Below are positions 1 through 5,813 of a DNA stretch of 12,862 bases, piece by piece; the stretch's first letter is position 1, and every line of letters starts with the position of its first letter. Origin of the DNA: Lactobacillales bacterium. Its GTDB lineage: Bacteria > Bacillota > Bacilli > Lactobacillales > Vagococcaceae. The translations under genes and the position numbers were made by a program. Under the pieces are notes generated by a model that was not told the origin of the DNA, searched no databases, and saw only the letters and a list, made by a program, of their open reading frames with translations. Where the stretch lies: contig JAATEZ010000299.1 of assembly GCA_015655485.1 (NCBI GenBank), positions 1-12,862 on the forward strand, in the 5' to 3' direction.

Positions 1-1224
1 AGCGGTAACGAAACATGTCTGATCACACTGCTTAGAATCGCTGCTCGCTACAATTATCTTTACGAGATCGAAGCAGCTTACGGTCTCAATCTGCGCGCTT
101 TATTTTCGTTTGCCAGCAATACTTATTTTTCAAACCCCCAATTTACTCCCCCGGCCAGAAAAAAAAATGATCCTTATTGGTATGAAGATGTAAATATTTT
201 AGAAAAAGTTCATCAAGCATTAGCAATTATTCAGTTCAAGTTAGAGGGACAGATCATTCAGCGACGCCCGGATTTTCACATGTCTGATCGTTTATTACTG
301 GATAAAATCGATTTTCAGAAAAATCAAATTTTCTTGCATGATCACTGGCACCCTCTAAGCCATACCTGTTTTCAAACGATCAATGTTCAGCATCCCTATC
401 AGCTGACTGACGAAGAATCTGTTATCGTAGCCACTATCCGGCGGTCTTTTCAAAACTCTGAGCGTTTAAAAAAACAAATGAACTTCTTATTAAAAAAAGG
501 GAGTATGTATCTCATCTATAATAAACAGCTCTTGTTTCATGGCTGCATCCCTTTAACAGATGAAGGACATTTGCTATCTTGCAACATTCAGGGAAAAGGA
601 TATCGAGGAAAGGAACTGCTTGAACAATTTGAATGGCACATTCGGCAAAGTGCACTTGATTTAGAAAAACTAAACGATTTTTCTACAGATTTTGTCTGGT
701 ATGCATGGACAGGGGAAAAATCACCCCTATTCGGAAAGAAAAAAATGACTACTTTCGAACGCTATTTTATAGAAGATCCTCAATTTTATTCTGAAGAAAA
801 AAATCCTTACTACCAACTTCGAGAACATAATTTTATTTGTGCAAAAATTTTACAAGATTTCGGTTTGGATACAGCCAGCTCTCATATCATCAACGGCCAC
901 ACACCTATCAAGATCAAACGTGGGGAAAACCCAATAAAAGCAGAGGGTCTGCTTTTTGTTATTGATGGCGGTCTTTCAAAAGCCTATCAAAAAGCGACCG
1001 GCAGCAGCGGCTATACGTTATTATATAATTCGTACGGGTTCCAGTTAGTCAGCCACCCGACCTATGACTCTGTTGACAAACTTTTTGAACACAAAAAAGA
1101 AAATATCTCCCTTAAAAAAGTGGTGGAAAAAGAACAAGAACGGATACCTATCCGAGAAACAACCATAGGGACAGAATTACAAGCTGAAGTCGCCGCCTTA
1201 AATGAACTCTTAAAACAGTTTTGA
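1..1224 (+). CDS. fbp: Fructose-1,6-bisphosphatase class III, C-terminal part (5' end outside window)
   Basis: The frame is open from the first base to TGA 1222-1224, giving 407 residues; ATG 280 is an internal methionine, not the start. Class III FBPase hydrolyses fructose-1,6-bisphosphate to fructose-6-phosphate in the cytoplasm, a gluconeogenic step. Family members are about 640-670 residues, so roughly the first 240, including the start of the metallophosphatase core, are missing. Visible family landmarks, numbered in the fragment: the GNE motif at 2-4, VHQALAIIQFKLEGQII near 75-89, LLFHGCIP at 177-184 with a likely metal-ligand His, FERYFIEDP near 252-260, INGHTPIK at 297-304 and IDGGLSKAYQ at 321-330. 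The C-terminus ends in a Glu-rich helix, as in the family. No frameshift or premature stop is visible. Followed after about 480 bp by a palindromic terminator. Confidence 0.93.
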   Translation, partial: SGNETCLITLLRIAARYNYLYEIEAAYGLNLRALFSFASNTYFSNPQFTPPARKKNDPYWYEDVNILEKVHQALAIIQFKLEGQIIQRRPDFHMSDRLLLDKIDFQKNQIFLHDHWHPLSHTCFQTINVQHPYQLTDEESVIVATIRRSFQNSERLKKQMNFLLKKGSMYLIYNKQLLFHGCIPLTDEGHLLSCNIQGKGYRGKELLEQFEWHIRQSALDLEKLNDFSTDFVWYAWTGEKSPLFGKKKMTTFERYFIEDPQFYSEEKNPYYQLREHNFICAKILQDFGLDTASSHIINGHTPIKIKRGENPIKAEGLLFVIDGGLSKAYQKATGSSGYTLLYNSYGFQLVSHPTYDSVDKLFEHKKENISLKKVVEKEQERIPIRETTIGTELQAEVAALNELLKQF

Positions 1225-1705
1225 AATTGAGATTTTTTTTATGGATCCAAGTAAATATAATAAGCAATCGAGGTAAACTCTGGCCGAACGATATCCGTTA
1301 ACCTATTGAAATTGATTGATACTTTTTCCTAATCATTATTGCTGATCGTTCCAGAGATCATTAGACAACAGATCTACACTTCCATTGATTATCTTTTCGA
1401 AAAAGCCAGAACTTGCCAGAGCTCAGGACACATTTTTACGCAGAAAATTTATGGAGGGATCTAAAATGGACTATTTTATCTTTAAATACCCATTTTTCTT
1501 CTGATCTCTTACTCAAATGTATTCTGCCGGTTTATCAGACTTTTATACGGTCCCTGTTTCTCCGTTTCACAAATATTTTTTTAATCAAATCGCTGAGAAA
1601 CAGCTGCCGCAGTTTCTTGCAGAATAGACAATTTTGGAAACTCAAGGGCAAACAGAGGCTAAAGACACAACCCAATAGTTAGAATGGACGAAAATAATAA
1701 TAACT
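1225..1705 (+). other. Intergenic stretch without an intact gene; possible decayed reading frame
   Basis: Between fbp and the terminator I see no intact gene. One + frame carries protein-like pieces split by stops: ATG 1241 begins MDPSKYNKQSR then TAA. A well-placed GGAGGG (1453-1458) seven bases before ATG 1466 begins MDYFIFKYPFFF then TGA 1502-1504. After that stop the same frame reads protein-like residues including YSAGLSDFYTVPVSPF up to TAG near 1625, then a polar Gln/Glu/Thr-rich tail to TAG near 1678. A different frame is open from TTG 1413 to 1682 (89 residues), but it has no ribosome binding site and an unnatural Leu/Phe/Arg-rich composition. The best guess is a small gene inactivated by several stops. 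Family unknown; it may also be chance. Confidence 0.3.
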
Positions 1706-1750
1706 AAAAATAGAGCCGTTCATGCATGCATGAACGGCTCTATTTTTTAA
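1706..1750. terminator. Perfect palindromic bidirectional terminator
   Basis: Positions 1706-1747 form a perfect 42-bp palindrome: each arm is 21 bases, AAAAATAGAGCCGTTCATGCA and its exact complement with no spacer. The core is the GC-richer GAGCCGTTCATG, flanked by A5 on the left and T6 on the right. Each strand therefore gives a hairpin followed by a U-run, as expected between converging units: fbp on + and feoA-feoB-Cys-rich peptide on -. The last palindrome base, 1747, is also the last base of the TAA stop of the Cys-rich peptide gene, so that gene ends directly at the terminator. In RNA the central four or more bases form the loop. Confidence 0.9.
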
Positions 1751-1890
1751 TGGGTCTCATTCTGTCTTGAATTAACAGGACAGTTGCAATCAGAACAGTT
1801 GCAGCCTCCGGCACCTTTTTTCAACAACTTGCTGTATACAATATAGCCGGCTGTTCCAAAAATTAGTCCGCCTAAAATAATCGTTGACAT
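1747..1890 (-). CDS. FeoB-associated Cys-rich membrane protein (47 residues)
   Basis: Read on the - strand from ATG 1888-1890 to TAA 1747-1749. The predicted protein starts MSTIILGGLIFGTAGYIVY, one hydrophobic segment (residues about 3-19), then a basic KLLKK, then a Cys cluster at residues 30, 32, 35 and 37 (GGCNCSDCNC), and a short polar tail. This architecture, one transmembrane helix plus a CxCxxCxC cytoplasmic tail just downstream of feoB, matches the small FeoB-associated Cys-rich membrane proteins of Firmicutes. The role is not settled; metal or redox sensing, or assistance of FeoB, is inference. It starts 20 bases after the feoB stop, with AGAGGA upstream as ribosome binding site, so it is the last gene of the feo operon. 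Its stop codon touches the palindromic terminator. Confidence 0.85.
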   Translation of the reverse strand: MSTIILGGLIFGTAGYIVYSKLLKKGAGGCNCSDCNCPVNSRQNETH

Positions 1891-1910
1891 ATATTTTCCT
1901 CTCTTTTCCT

Positions 1911-4055
1911 TTAAATTGCGCTAGGCACACCAGCCATATCTAATTTCTTTCGCGGCTTACGCACCAGCGCATAAATGATGCCTCCAATAACTCCGATGGC
2001 CAGAAACTGACCAAGACCAAAATTATTATTTTCAAAAAACCAGCTCCCCAGCTGATAAACAACAAAACTAACTAAATACGCTAGACCACATTGATAGCCA
2101 ATAGCGATCCCAGTCCATTTCCAAGTGATCATCTCCCGGTGTATCGCCCCAATCGCAGCAAAACACGGTGCGCATAAAAGATTGAATATAAGAAAAGAAT
2201 AACCAGAAACCGAGGTAAAAGCAACTTGTAACATCGGCCAAACTTCATGACCATTTTCGGAAACTTCAGCCATTCCGCCATACAAGATCCCAAAGGTGCC
2301 AACTACATTTTCTTTAGCGATCAGTCCTGTGACCGTTGCTACAGTAGCTCGCCAATTTCCCCAGCCTAACGGCGCAAACAGCGGAGCGACCACATTGCCT
2401 ATTGCAGCTAAAATACTGACATCCTCTGCCACTGGTTTCAGCTGGAAATTATAAGAAGACATGAACCAAATCAAAATACAAGCAACAAAAATAATCGTTC
2501 CTGCTTTCTTCACAAATGCCACTGACCGGTTCCAGGTTTGCTGTAAAACTCCTCTAGCCCGAGGCATATGGTAAGCCGGTAATTCCATGATAAATGGTGC
2601 CGGATCTCCAGAAAATAAAGCCGTTTTTTTCAACATGATCCCTGACAACACAATAGCCGCGATCCCGATAAAATAAGCTGAAGGAGCGACCCAGCTGCTT
2701 GTCGGAAAAAAAGCCCCGGCAATCAAAGCAATAATGGGCAGCTTGGCTGAGCAGGGCATAAACGTTGTCACCATAACTGTCATTCGTCGGTCTTTTTCAT
2801 TCTCGATCGTTCGTGTCGCCATTACAGCGGGCACTCCGCAGCCGGTAGCGATCAACATAGGAATAAAAGATTTGCCTGATAAACCAAATTTGCGGAAAAA
2901 ACGATCCATGACAAAAGCGATTCTCGCCATATAACCGCAATCTTCAAGTACGGCTAAGCAGAAAAATAAGGTAGCAATTTGCGGTAAAAAGCCAAGAACT
3001 GCTCCGACACCAGCAATGATCCCATCTAAAACCAGAGCCTGCATCCAACCTGCTATATGAAGCGAGACCATTGCTCCAGTCGCAGCATTCGGGATGATAG
3101 TTCCAAACAATGTATCATTGATCCAGTCAGTTCCCATCGTTCCGATCGTCTGAATAGAAATATAATAGACCAGCCACATGACAAAGGCAAAAACAGGAAT
3201 AGCTAAGATTCGATTAGTCACTATCCGATCGATTTTATCACTCCATGTAAGTTTAAATGAATCTTTCTTCGTCGAGCACAATTCAACCAGTTTGACTATA
3301 AATTCATATCGCTCATTGATCAAAATACTTTCACTATCATCCGCAAATATTTTCTCACTGATTTGAATGATTTCTTCAATTTCTTTTTGGATCTCTTCTG
3401 AAAAAGATAATTCCGCTTGAACTCTTGTATCTCTTTCAAACAGTTTGATGGCATACCAGCGTGTTTGACGGCTGGAAATAGTAGAAGGTAAAAAATCTTC
3501 TATCTCGCTCAGAGCCGATTCTAACTTTCGATCATAACTTGGGAAGGTTGGCGAAAAAGTCTTGTCCTTAGCCCATTTTTCTGCTTTTTCTGCAGCTGCT
3601 TCCACGCCGTCTCCTTTTACTGCACTAGTGCAAACAACAGGTGTTCCCAATCCGTAAGCCAATTTCTCTTCATTTACACGATTACCCATTTTTTTTACGA
3701 CATCCATCATATTTAAATCTACCACTACCGGGATCCCTGTCTCCAATAATTGTGTCGTCAAATATAAATTACGTTCCAAATTAGATGCGTCTACTACATT
3801 CAAAATGACTTCCGGTTGCTGATGCAATAAATAATCACGCGCGACAATTTCTTCTGGTGTATAGGGTGAAAGCGAGTAGATGCCTGGCAGATCCTGAATT
3901 TTCACTTTTTTATTTTTACGCCAAGTTCCCTCTTTTTTTTCAACAGTGACCCCGGGCCAATTCCCAACATATTGACTCGTTCCGGTCAATTCATTAAAAA
4001 TACTTGTCTTGCCGCTGTTTGGGTTCCCTGCTAAAGCAATACTGATTTCCTTCAT
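1911..4055 (-). CDS. feoB: Ferrous iron transport protein B (GTP-dependent Fe2+ permease)
   Basis: Membrane protein of 714 residues that moves Fe2+ into the cell. The N-terminal G domain has all G motifs: G1 GNPNSGKT 10-17, G2 PGVT 34-37, G3 DLPG 55-58, G4 NMMD 115-118 and G5 CTSA 142-145. A helical, acidic linker (about 170-265) corresponds to the guanine-dissociation-inhibitor domain. From about 280 the protein is a multi-helix membrane domain with the two Gate repeats, marked by GCGVPA at 405-410 and CAPCFAAIGAI at 628-638, and the conserved MPCSAKLP near 433-440. The C-terminus is basic. Length is typical for Firmicutes. ATG 4053-4055 is chosen because AAAGGAG overlaps the feoA TAG stop, five bases of spacing between the genes, which suggests translational coupling. 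No damage is visible. Confidence 0.97.
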   Translation of the reverse strand: MKEISIALAGNPNSGKTSIFNELTGTSQYVGNWPGVTVEKKEGTWRKNKKVKIQDLPGIYSLSPYTPEEIVARDYLLHQQPEVILNVVDASNLERNLYLTTQLLETGIPVVVDLNMMDVVKKMGNRVNEEKLAYGLGTPVVCTSAVKGDGVEAAAEKAEKWAKDKTFSPTFPSYDRKLESALSEIEDFLPSTISSRQTRWYAIKLFERDTRVQAELSFSEEIQKEIEEIIQISEKIFADDSESILINERYEFIVKLVELCSTKKDSFKLTWSDKIDRIVTNRILAIPVFAFVMWLVYYISIQTIGTMGTDWINDTLFGTIIPNAATGAMVSLHIAGWMQALVLDGIIAGVGAVLGFLPQIATLFFCLAVLEDCGYMARIAFVMDRFFRKFGLSGKSFIPMLIATGCGVPAVMATRTIENEKDRRMTVMVTTFMPCSAKLPIIALIAGAFFPTSSWVAPSAYFIGIAAIVLSGIMLKKTALFSGDPAPFIMELPAYHMPRARGVLQQTWNRSVAFVKKAGTIIFVACILIWFMSSYNFQLKPVAEDVSILAAIGNVVAPLFAPLGWGNWRATVATVTGLIAKENVVGTFGILYGGMAEVSENGHEVWPMLQVAFTSVSGYSFLIFNLLCAPCFAAIGAIHREMITWKWTGIAIGYQCGLAYLVSFVVYQLGSWFFENNNFGLGQFLAIGVIGGIIYALVRKPRKKLDMAGVPSAI

Positions 4056-4060
4056 TTTCT

Positions 4061-4549
4061 CTACTCCTTTACCGATTCGACTAAAACCATGCTGGCTTCA
4101 GCTTTACGGAGCGTTAGTTCATATCCGCGAATATTTATTTCTATCGGGTCTCCCAGCGGAGCTACTTTTCGTACAAAAACCGATACTCCTTTTGTTAATC
4201 CCATATCCATCAGGCGCCGCTTGACGCCGCCTTTTCCAATGATCGCTACTACTTTACTGTATTCCCCCACACTCAGCTCATCTAAAGAAATAGCTGCAGA
4301 TTCAACCGGAACACTATACTCACTCACAATAACATTATCACTGACCACTTTGTCTACAGCTATTCTGCTGTCATGGATCAAAATAATCACATTCCCGCCA
4401 CTATGAGATACAACCTTTATCTCTGTTCCGCGAACCAGCCCCAAGTCTAGTAAATGCTTTTCCACTGAAGTTCTTTCTGCGTCTTTCCCACTGGCAAATC
4501 CAACAAAAATATAGTTTTTTTCTAATTCTGCTTCTATTAAAGGGATCAT
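4061..4549 (-). CDS. feoA: Ferrous iron transport protein A with two tandem FeoA domains
   Basis: Cytoplasmic accessory protein of the Feo system, 162 residues. A single FeoA domain is about 75-80 residues; here two SH3-like copies are fused. Copy 1 spans about residues 5-76 and contains HLLDLGLVRGTEI (32-44); copy 2 spans about 87-158 and contains the matching RLMDMGLTKGVSV (112-124). Copy 2 also keeps the usual PLGDPIEINIRGYELTLRK region, which copy 1 lacks, so copy 2 is closer to canonical FeoA and copy 1 is diverged. FeoA is thought to bind FeoB and modulate its activity. ATG 4547-4549 is preceded by AAGGAG at normal spacing. First gene of the feo operon; a Fur-like box lies about 110 bp upstream. 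Confidence 0.93.
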   Translation of the reverse strand: MIPLIEAELEKNYIFVGFASGKDAERTSVEKHLLDLGLVRGTEIKVVSHSGGNVIILIHDSRIAVDKVVSDNVIVSEYSVPVESAAISLDELSVGEYSKVVAIIGKGGVKRRLMDMGLTKGVSVFVRKVAPLGDPIEINIRGYELTLRKAEASMVLVESVKE

Positions 4550-4627
4550 CTTTCTGCTCCTTAGTCCTAATCTCTATGTTCTGATTTATTACTCACTAAA
4601 TATTGAATGAATCAAAAACTATGTAAA

Positions 4628-4705
4628 AAGATACACAAGCAATTTTTTAATTGCAACAGATAATCATTCTCATTTAAGGTTACTCTCCTTTAAAAGATCT
4701 GTCAA
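4628..4705 (-). promoter_or_regulatory. Candidate feo operon promoters around the Fur-like box
   Basis: Two - strand candidates flank the Fur-like box. One is a perfect -35 TTGACA (4700-4705) with 17 bases to a poor -10 TAACCT (4677-4682), which would put the Fur box at the transcription start. The other is TTGCAA (4651-4656) with 17 bases to TATCTT (4628-4633), which would put the box just upstream of -35. I cannot choose between them; the second leaves a leader of about 70 bases before feoA. Confidence 0.35.
4658..4672 (-). promoter_or_regulatory. Fur-like box upstream of feoA
   Basis: Read on the - strand, TGAGAATGATTATCT matches the 7-1-7 Fur consensus TGATAATNATTATCA at all but two of the 14 defined positions. 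Its place upstream of an iron uptake operon makes Fur-type repression by Fe2+ likely. The match is seen; binding is inferred. Confidence 0.65.
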
Positions 4706-5078
4706 TCACTTTTCATAAGAAAAAATAAAAATTCTGCGGTATTTTGCCAGGTCTAGACATGTTGAAAAAAAATATTTTAAAAATTGCTTATTTCACGATT
4801 CCTTTATTTAAAAACAATGGAATTTCATCTTTTGAGTCAAAGGTAGCTTCTTCGGAAAAAGATAAAACTATCCAGAAAATAGGAGAAGCTTTTTTCGGAT
4901 ATTCTTATCATTTGCTTGTAGCTGAATATTTTTTGATTCAACCTCACGATAGACTTGTATTTTTTTTTGCAAAATTTCTTTATTTTCTTCAAAAAGAAGA
5001 ACGGAAAATTTTTTATTGATTTTGAGTTAAATCAAAATCAATAAAATCTTGATATAACGCTTTTGTGAAAAAAATCAC
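4706..5078. other. AT-rich divergent spacer between feo and nrd control regions
   Basis: No gene is recognised in this stretch. A + frame is open from TTG 4744 (ATG 4759) to TGA 5017-5019, but it lacks a ribosome binding site, and its Phe/Tyr/Lys-heavy composition is what AT-rich DNA gives by chance. On the - strand, short protein-like pieces occur in different frames, for example SFSEEATFDSKDEIPLFLNK ending near 4790, again without a start or ribosome binding site. A decayed gene is possible but cannot be shown. The one clear structure is the inverted repeat at 5011-5046. Confidence 0.4.
5011..5046. repeat. AT-rich inverted repeat, 15-bp perfect arms
   Basis: Arms TTTTATTGATTTTGA (5011-5025) and its exact complement (5032-5046) flank the six-base spacer GTTAAA. 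Each arm has only two G/C pairs, so it is weak as an RNA terminator; a protein-binding dyad is an alternative. The inner part, TTGAGTTAAATCAA (5022-5035), fits the FNR/CRP-family pattern TTGAT-N4-ATCAA at nine of ten positions. It lies about 90 bp upstream of the nrd -35 element and just before the distal NrdR box. Confidence 0.6.
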
Positions 5079-5094
5079 CTACAAATTATTGTAT
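5079..5094 (+). promoter_or_regulatory. NrdR box, distal
   Basis: CTACAAATTATTGTAT keeps the CwA and TwG core of the NrdR consensus acaCwAtATaTwGtgt but is weaker at the ends. Its start is exactly 31 bases before that of the proximal box, three helical turns, which is the usual NrdR pairing distance. Confidence 0.65.
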
Positions 5095-5109
5095 GTAATA
5101 GAATTTCAA

Positions 5110-5125
5110 ACACAATATGTAGTGT
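5110..5125 (+). promoter_or_regulatory. NrdR box, proximal
   Basis: ACACAATATGTAGTGT fits the NrdR consensus acaCwAtATaTwGtgt at nearly every position. It ends seven bases before the nrd -35 element. NrdR is the ATP/dATP-sensing repressor of bacterial RNR operons, so the paired boxes predict repression of nrdHIEF. Confidence 0.85.
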
Positions 5126-5132
5126 TTTTATG

Positions 5133-5160
5133 TTGACTTTTTCTACCAATTGTTTATACT
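5133..5160 (+). promoter_or_regulatory. Promoter of the nrdHIEF operon
   Basis: The -35 element TTGACT (5133-5138) and -10 element TATACT (5155-5160) are separated by 16 bases; each has five of six consensus bases. Transcription would start near 5167, leaving a leader of about 30 bases with GGAGG at 5186-5190 before nrdH. Confidence 0.75.
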
Positions 5161-5197
5161 AATAACATACTACTAGAAAAAGTTTGGAGGAACCATC

Positions 5198-5431
5198 ATG
5201 AAAAATATTACTATATATACGAAAGACAACTGTCCGCAATGTAAAATGACCAAGCGTTTTTTGTCGGAAAAAAACGTGGCTTTCGAAGAAAGAAATATTG
5301 ATAATGAACCACAATATATAGATTGGCTAAAAAATCAAGGGTTTCGGAGTGTACCTGTAGTTACTGATCAAGAAGAAAACTTGACTATTGTTGGATTTCG
5401 CCCTGACCAATTGAGAACTTTGGCCGTTTAA
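5198..5431 (+). CDS. nrdH: NrdH glutaredoxin-like redoxin
   Basis: Small cytoplasmic redoxin of 77 residues, the normal NrdH size, that passes electrons from thioredoxin reductase to NrdE. A single thioredoxin-fold domain carries the redox motif CPQC at residues 12-15. The later RSVPVV segment with its cis-Pro, and the GFRPDQL segment near the C-terminus, are typical of NrdH and distinguish it from glutathione-dependent glutaredoxins. ATG 5198 follows GGAGG at seven bases. It is the first gene of the operon; only one base separates its TAA stop from the nrdI ATG, so the two are very likely co-translated. Confidence 0.95.
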   Translation: MKNITIYTKDNCPQCKMTKRFLSEKNVAFEERNIDNEPQYIDWLKNQGFRSVPVVTDQEENLTIVGFRPDQLRTLAV

Positions 5432-5432
5432 T

Positions 5433-5813
5433 ATGAAAATCGTTTATTTTTCGGTAACCGGACAAACTAGACGCTTTGTAAAAAAATTGGCATTACCGGC
5501 TTATGAGATCCAACCGACAAATCCGTTTGTAGAGATCCATGAACCTTACCTATTGATCGTTCCTACTTATGATGTTGAAATCACAGAGGTAGTGAACGAT
5601 TTTATTGAGTATAAAAACAACCGACAACATTTATTTGGAGTTGCCGGCGGCGGAAATCGTAATTTTGCAGATTTATTCATTTACACAGCGAAAGATATCT
5701 CCCGTGATTATCAAGTTCCGCTTATATTTGCGTTTGAATTCAGCGGCACAAATGAAGATGTTGAAAATTTTAAGAAAGTAGTGAGCGATTTTGACCTTAA
5801 AAAACTTACCTGA
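5433..5813 (+). CDS. nrdI: NrdI flavodoxin-like activator of class Ib ribonucleotide reductase
   Basis: FMN-binding protein of 126 residues. NrdI supplies the oxidant that builds the dimanganese-tyrosyl radical cofactor of NrdF. FMN-contact loops are visible: SVTGQTRRF at 7-15 (phosphate loop), PTYD at 44-47 and GVAGGGNRNFADLF at 69-82. The Gly-rich third loop is the NrdI hallmark. The length is within the usual NrdI range. The gene starts one base after nrdH and its last 23 bases overlap nrdE in another frame, which makes tight translational coupling likely. No strong ribosome binding site precedes it, which fits coupling to nrdH. Confidence 0.94.
   Translation: MKIVYFSVTGQTRRFVKKLALPAYEIQPTNPFVEIHEPYLLIVPTYDVEITEVVNDFIEYKNNRQHLFGVAGGGNRNFADLFIYTAKDISRDYQVPLIFAFEFSGTNEDVENFKKVVSDFDLKKLT

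Noticed and set aside
1413..1682. 89-residue + strand reading frame starting at TTG
   Set aside because: No ribosome binding site, Leu/Phe/Arg-rich composition, and a better protein-like reading in another frame of the same DNA.
4647..4673. Eight-codon ORF (MRMIICCN) on the - strand with AAAGGAG upstream, possible feo leader peptide
   Set aside because: It coincides with the Fur-like box, which explains the sequence, and the ribosome binding site spacing is long; most likely chance.
4744..5019. 91-residue + strand reading frame in the feo-nrd spacer
   Set aside because: TTG or ATG start without a ribosome binding site, Phe/Tyr/Lys-biased from poly-T/A, no recognisable motif, and its stop lies inside an inverted repeat.
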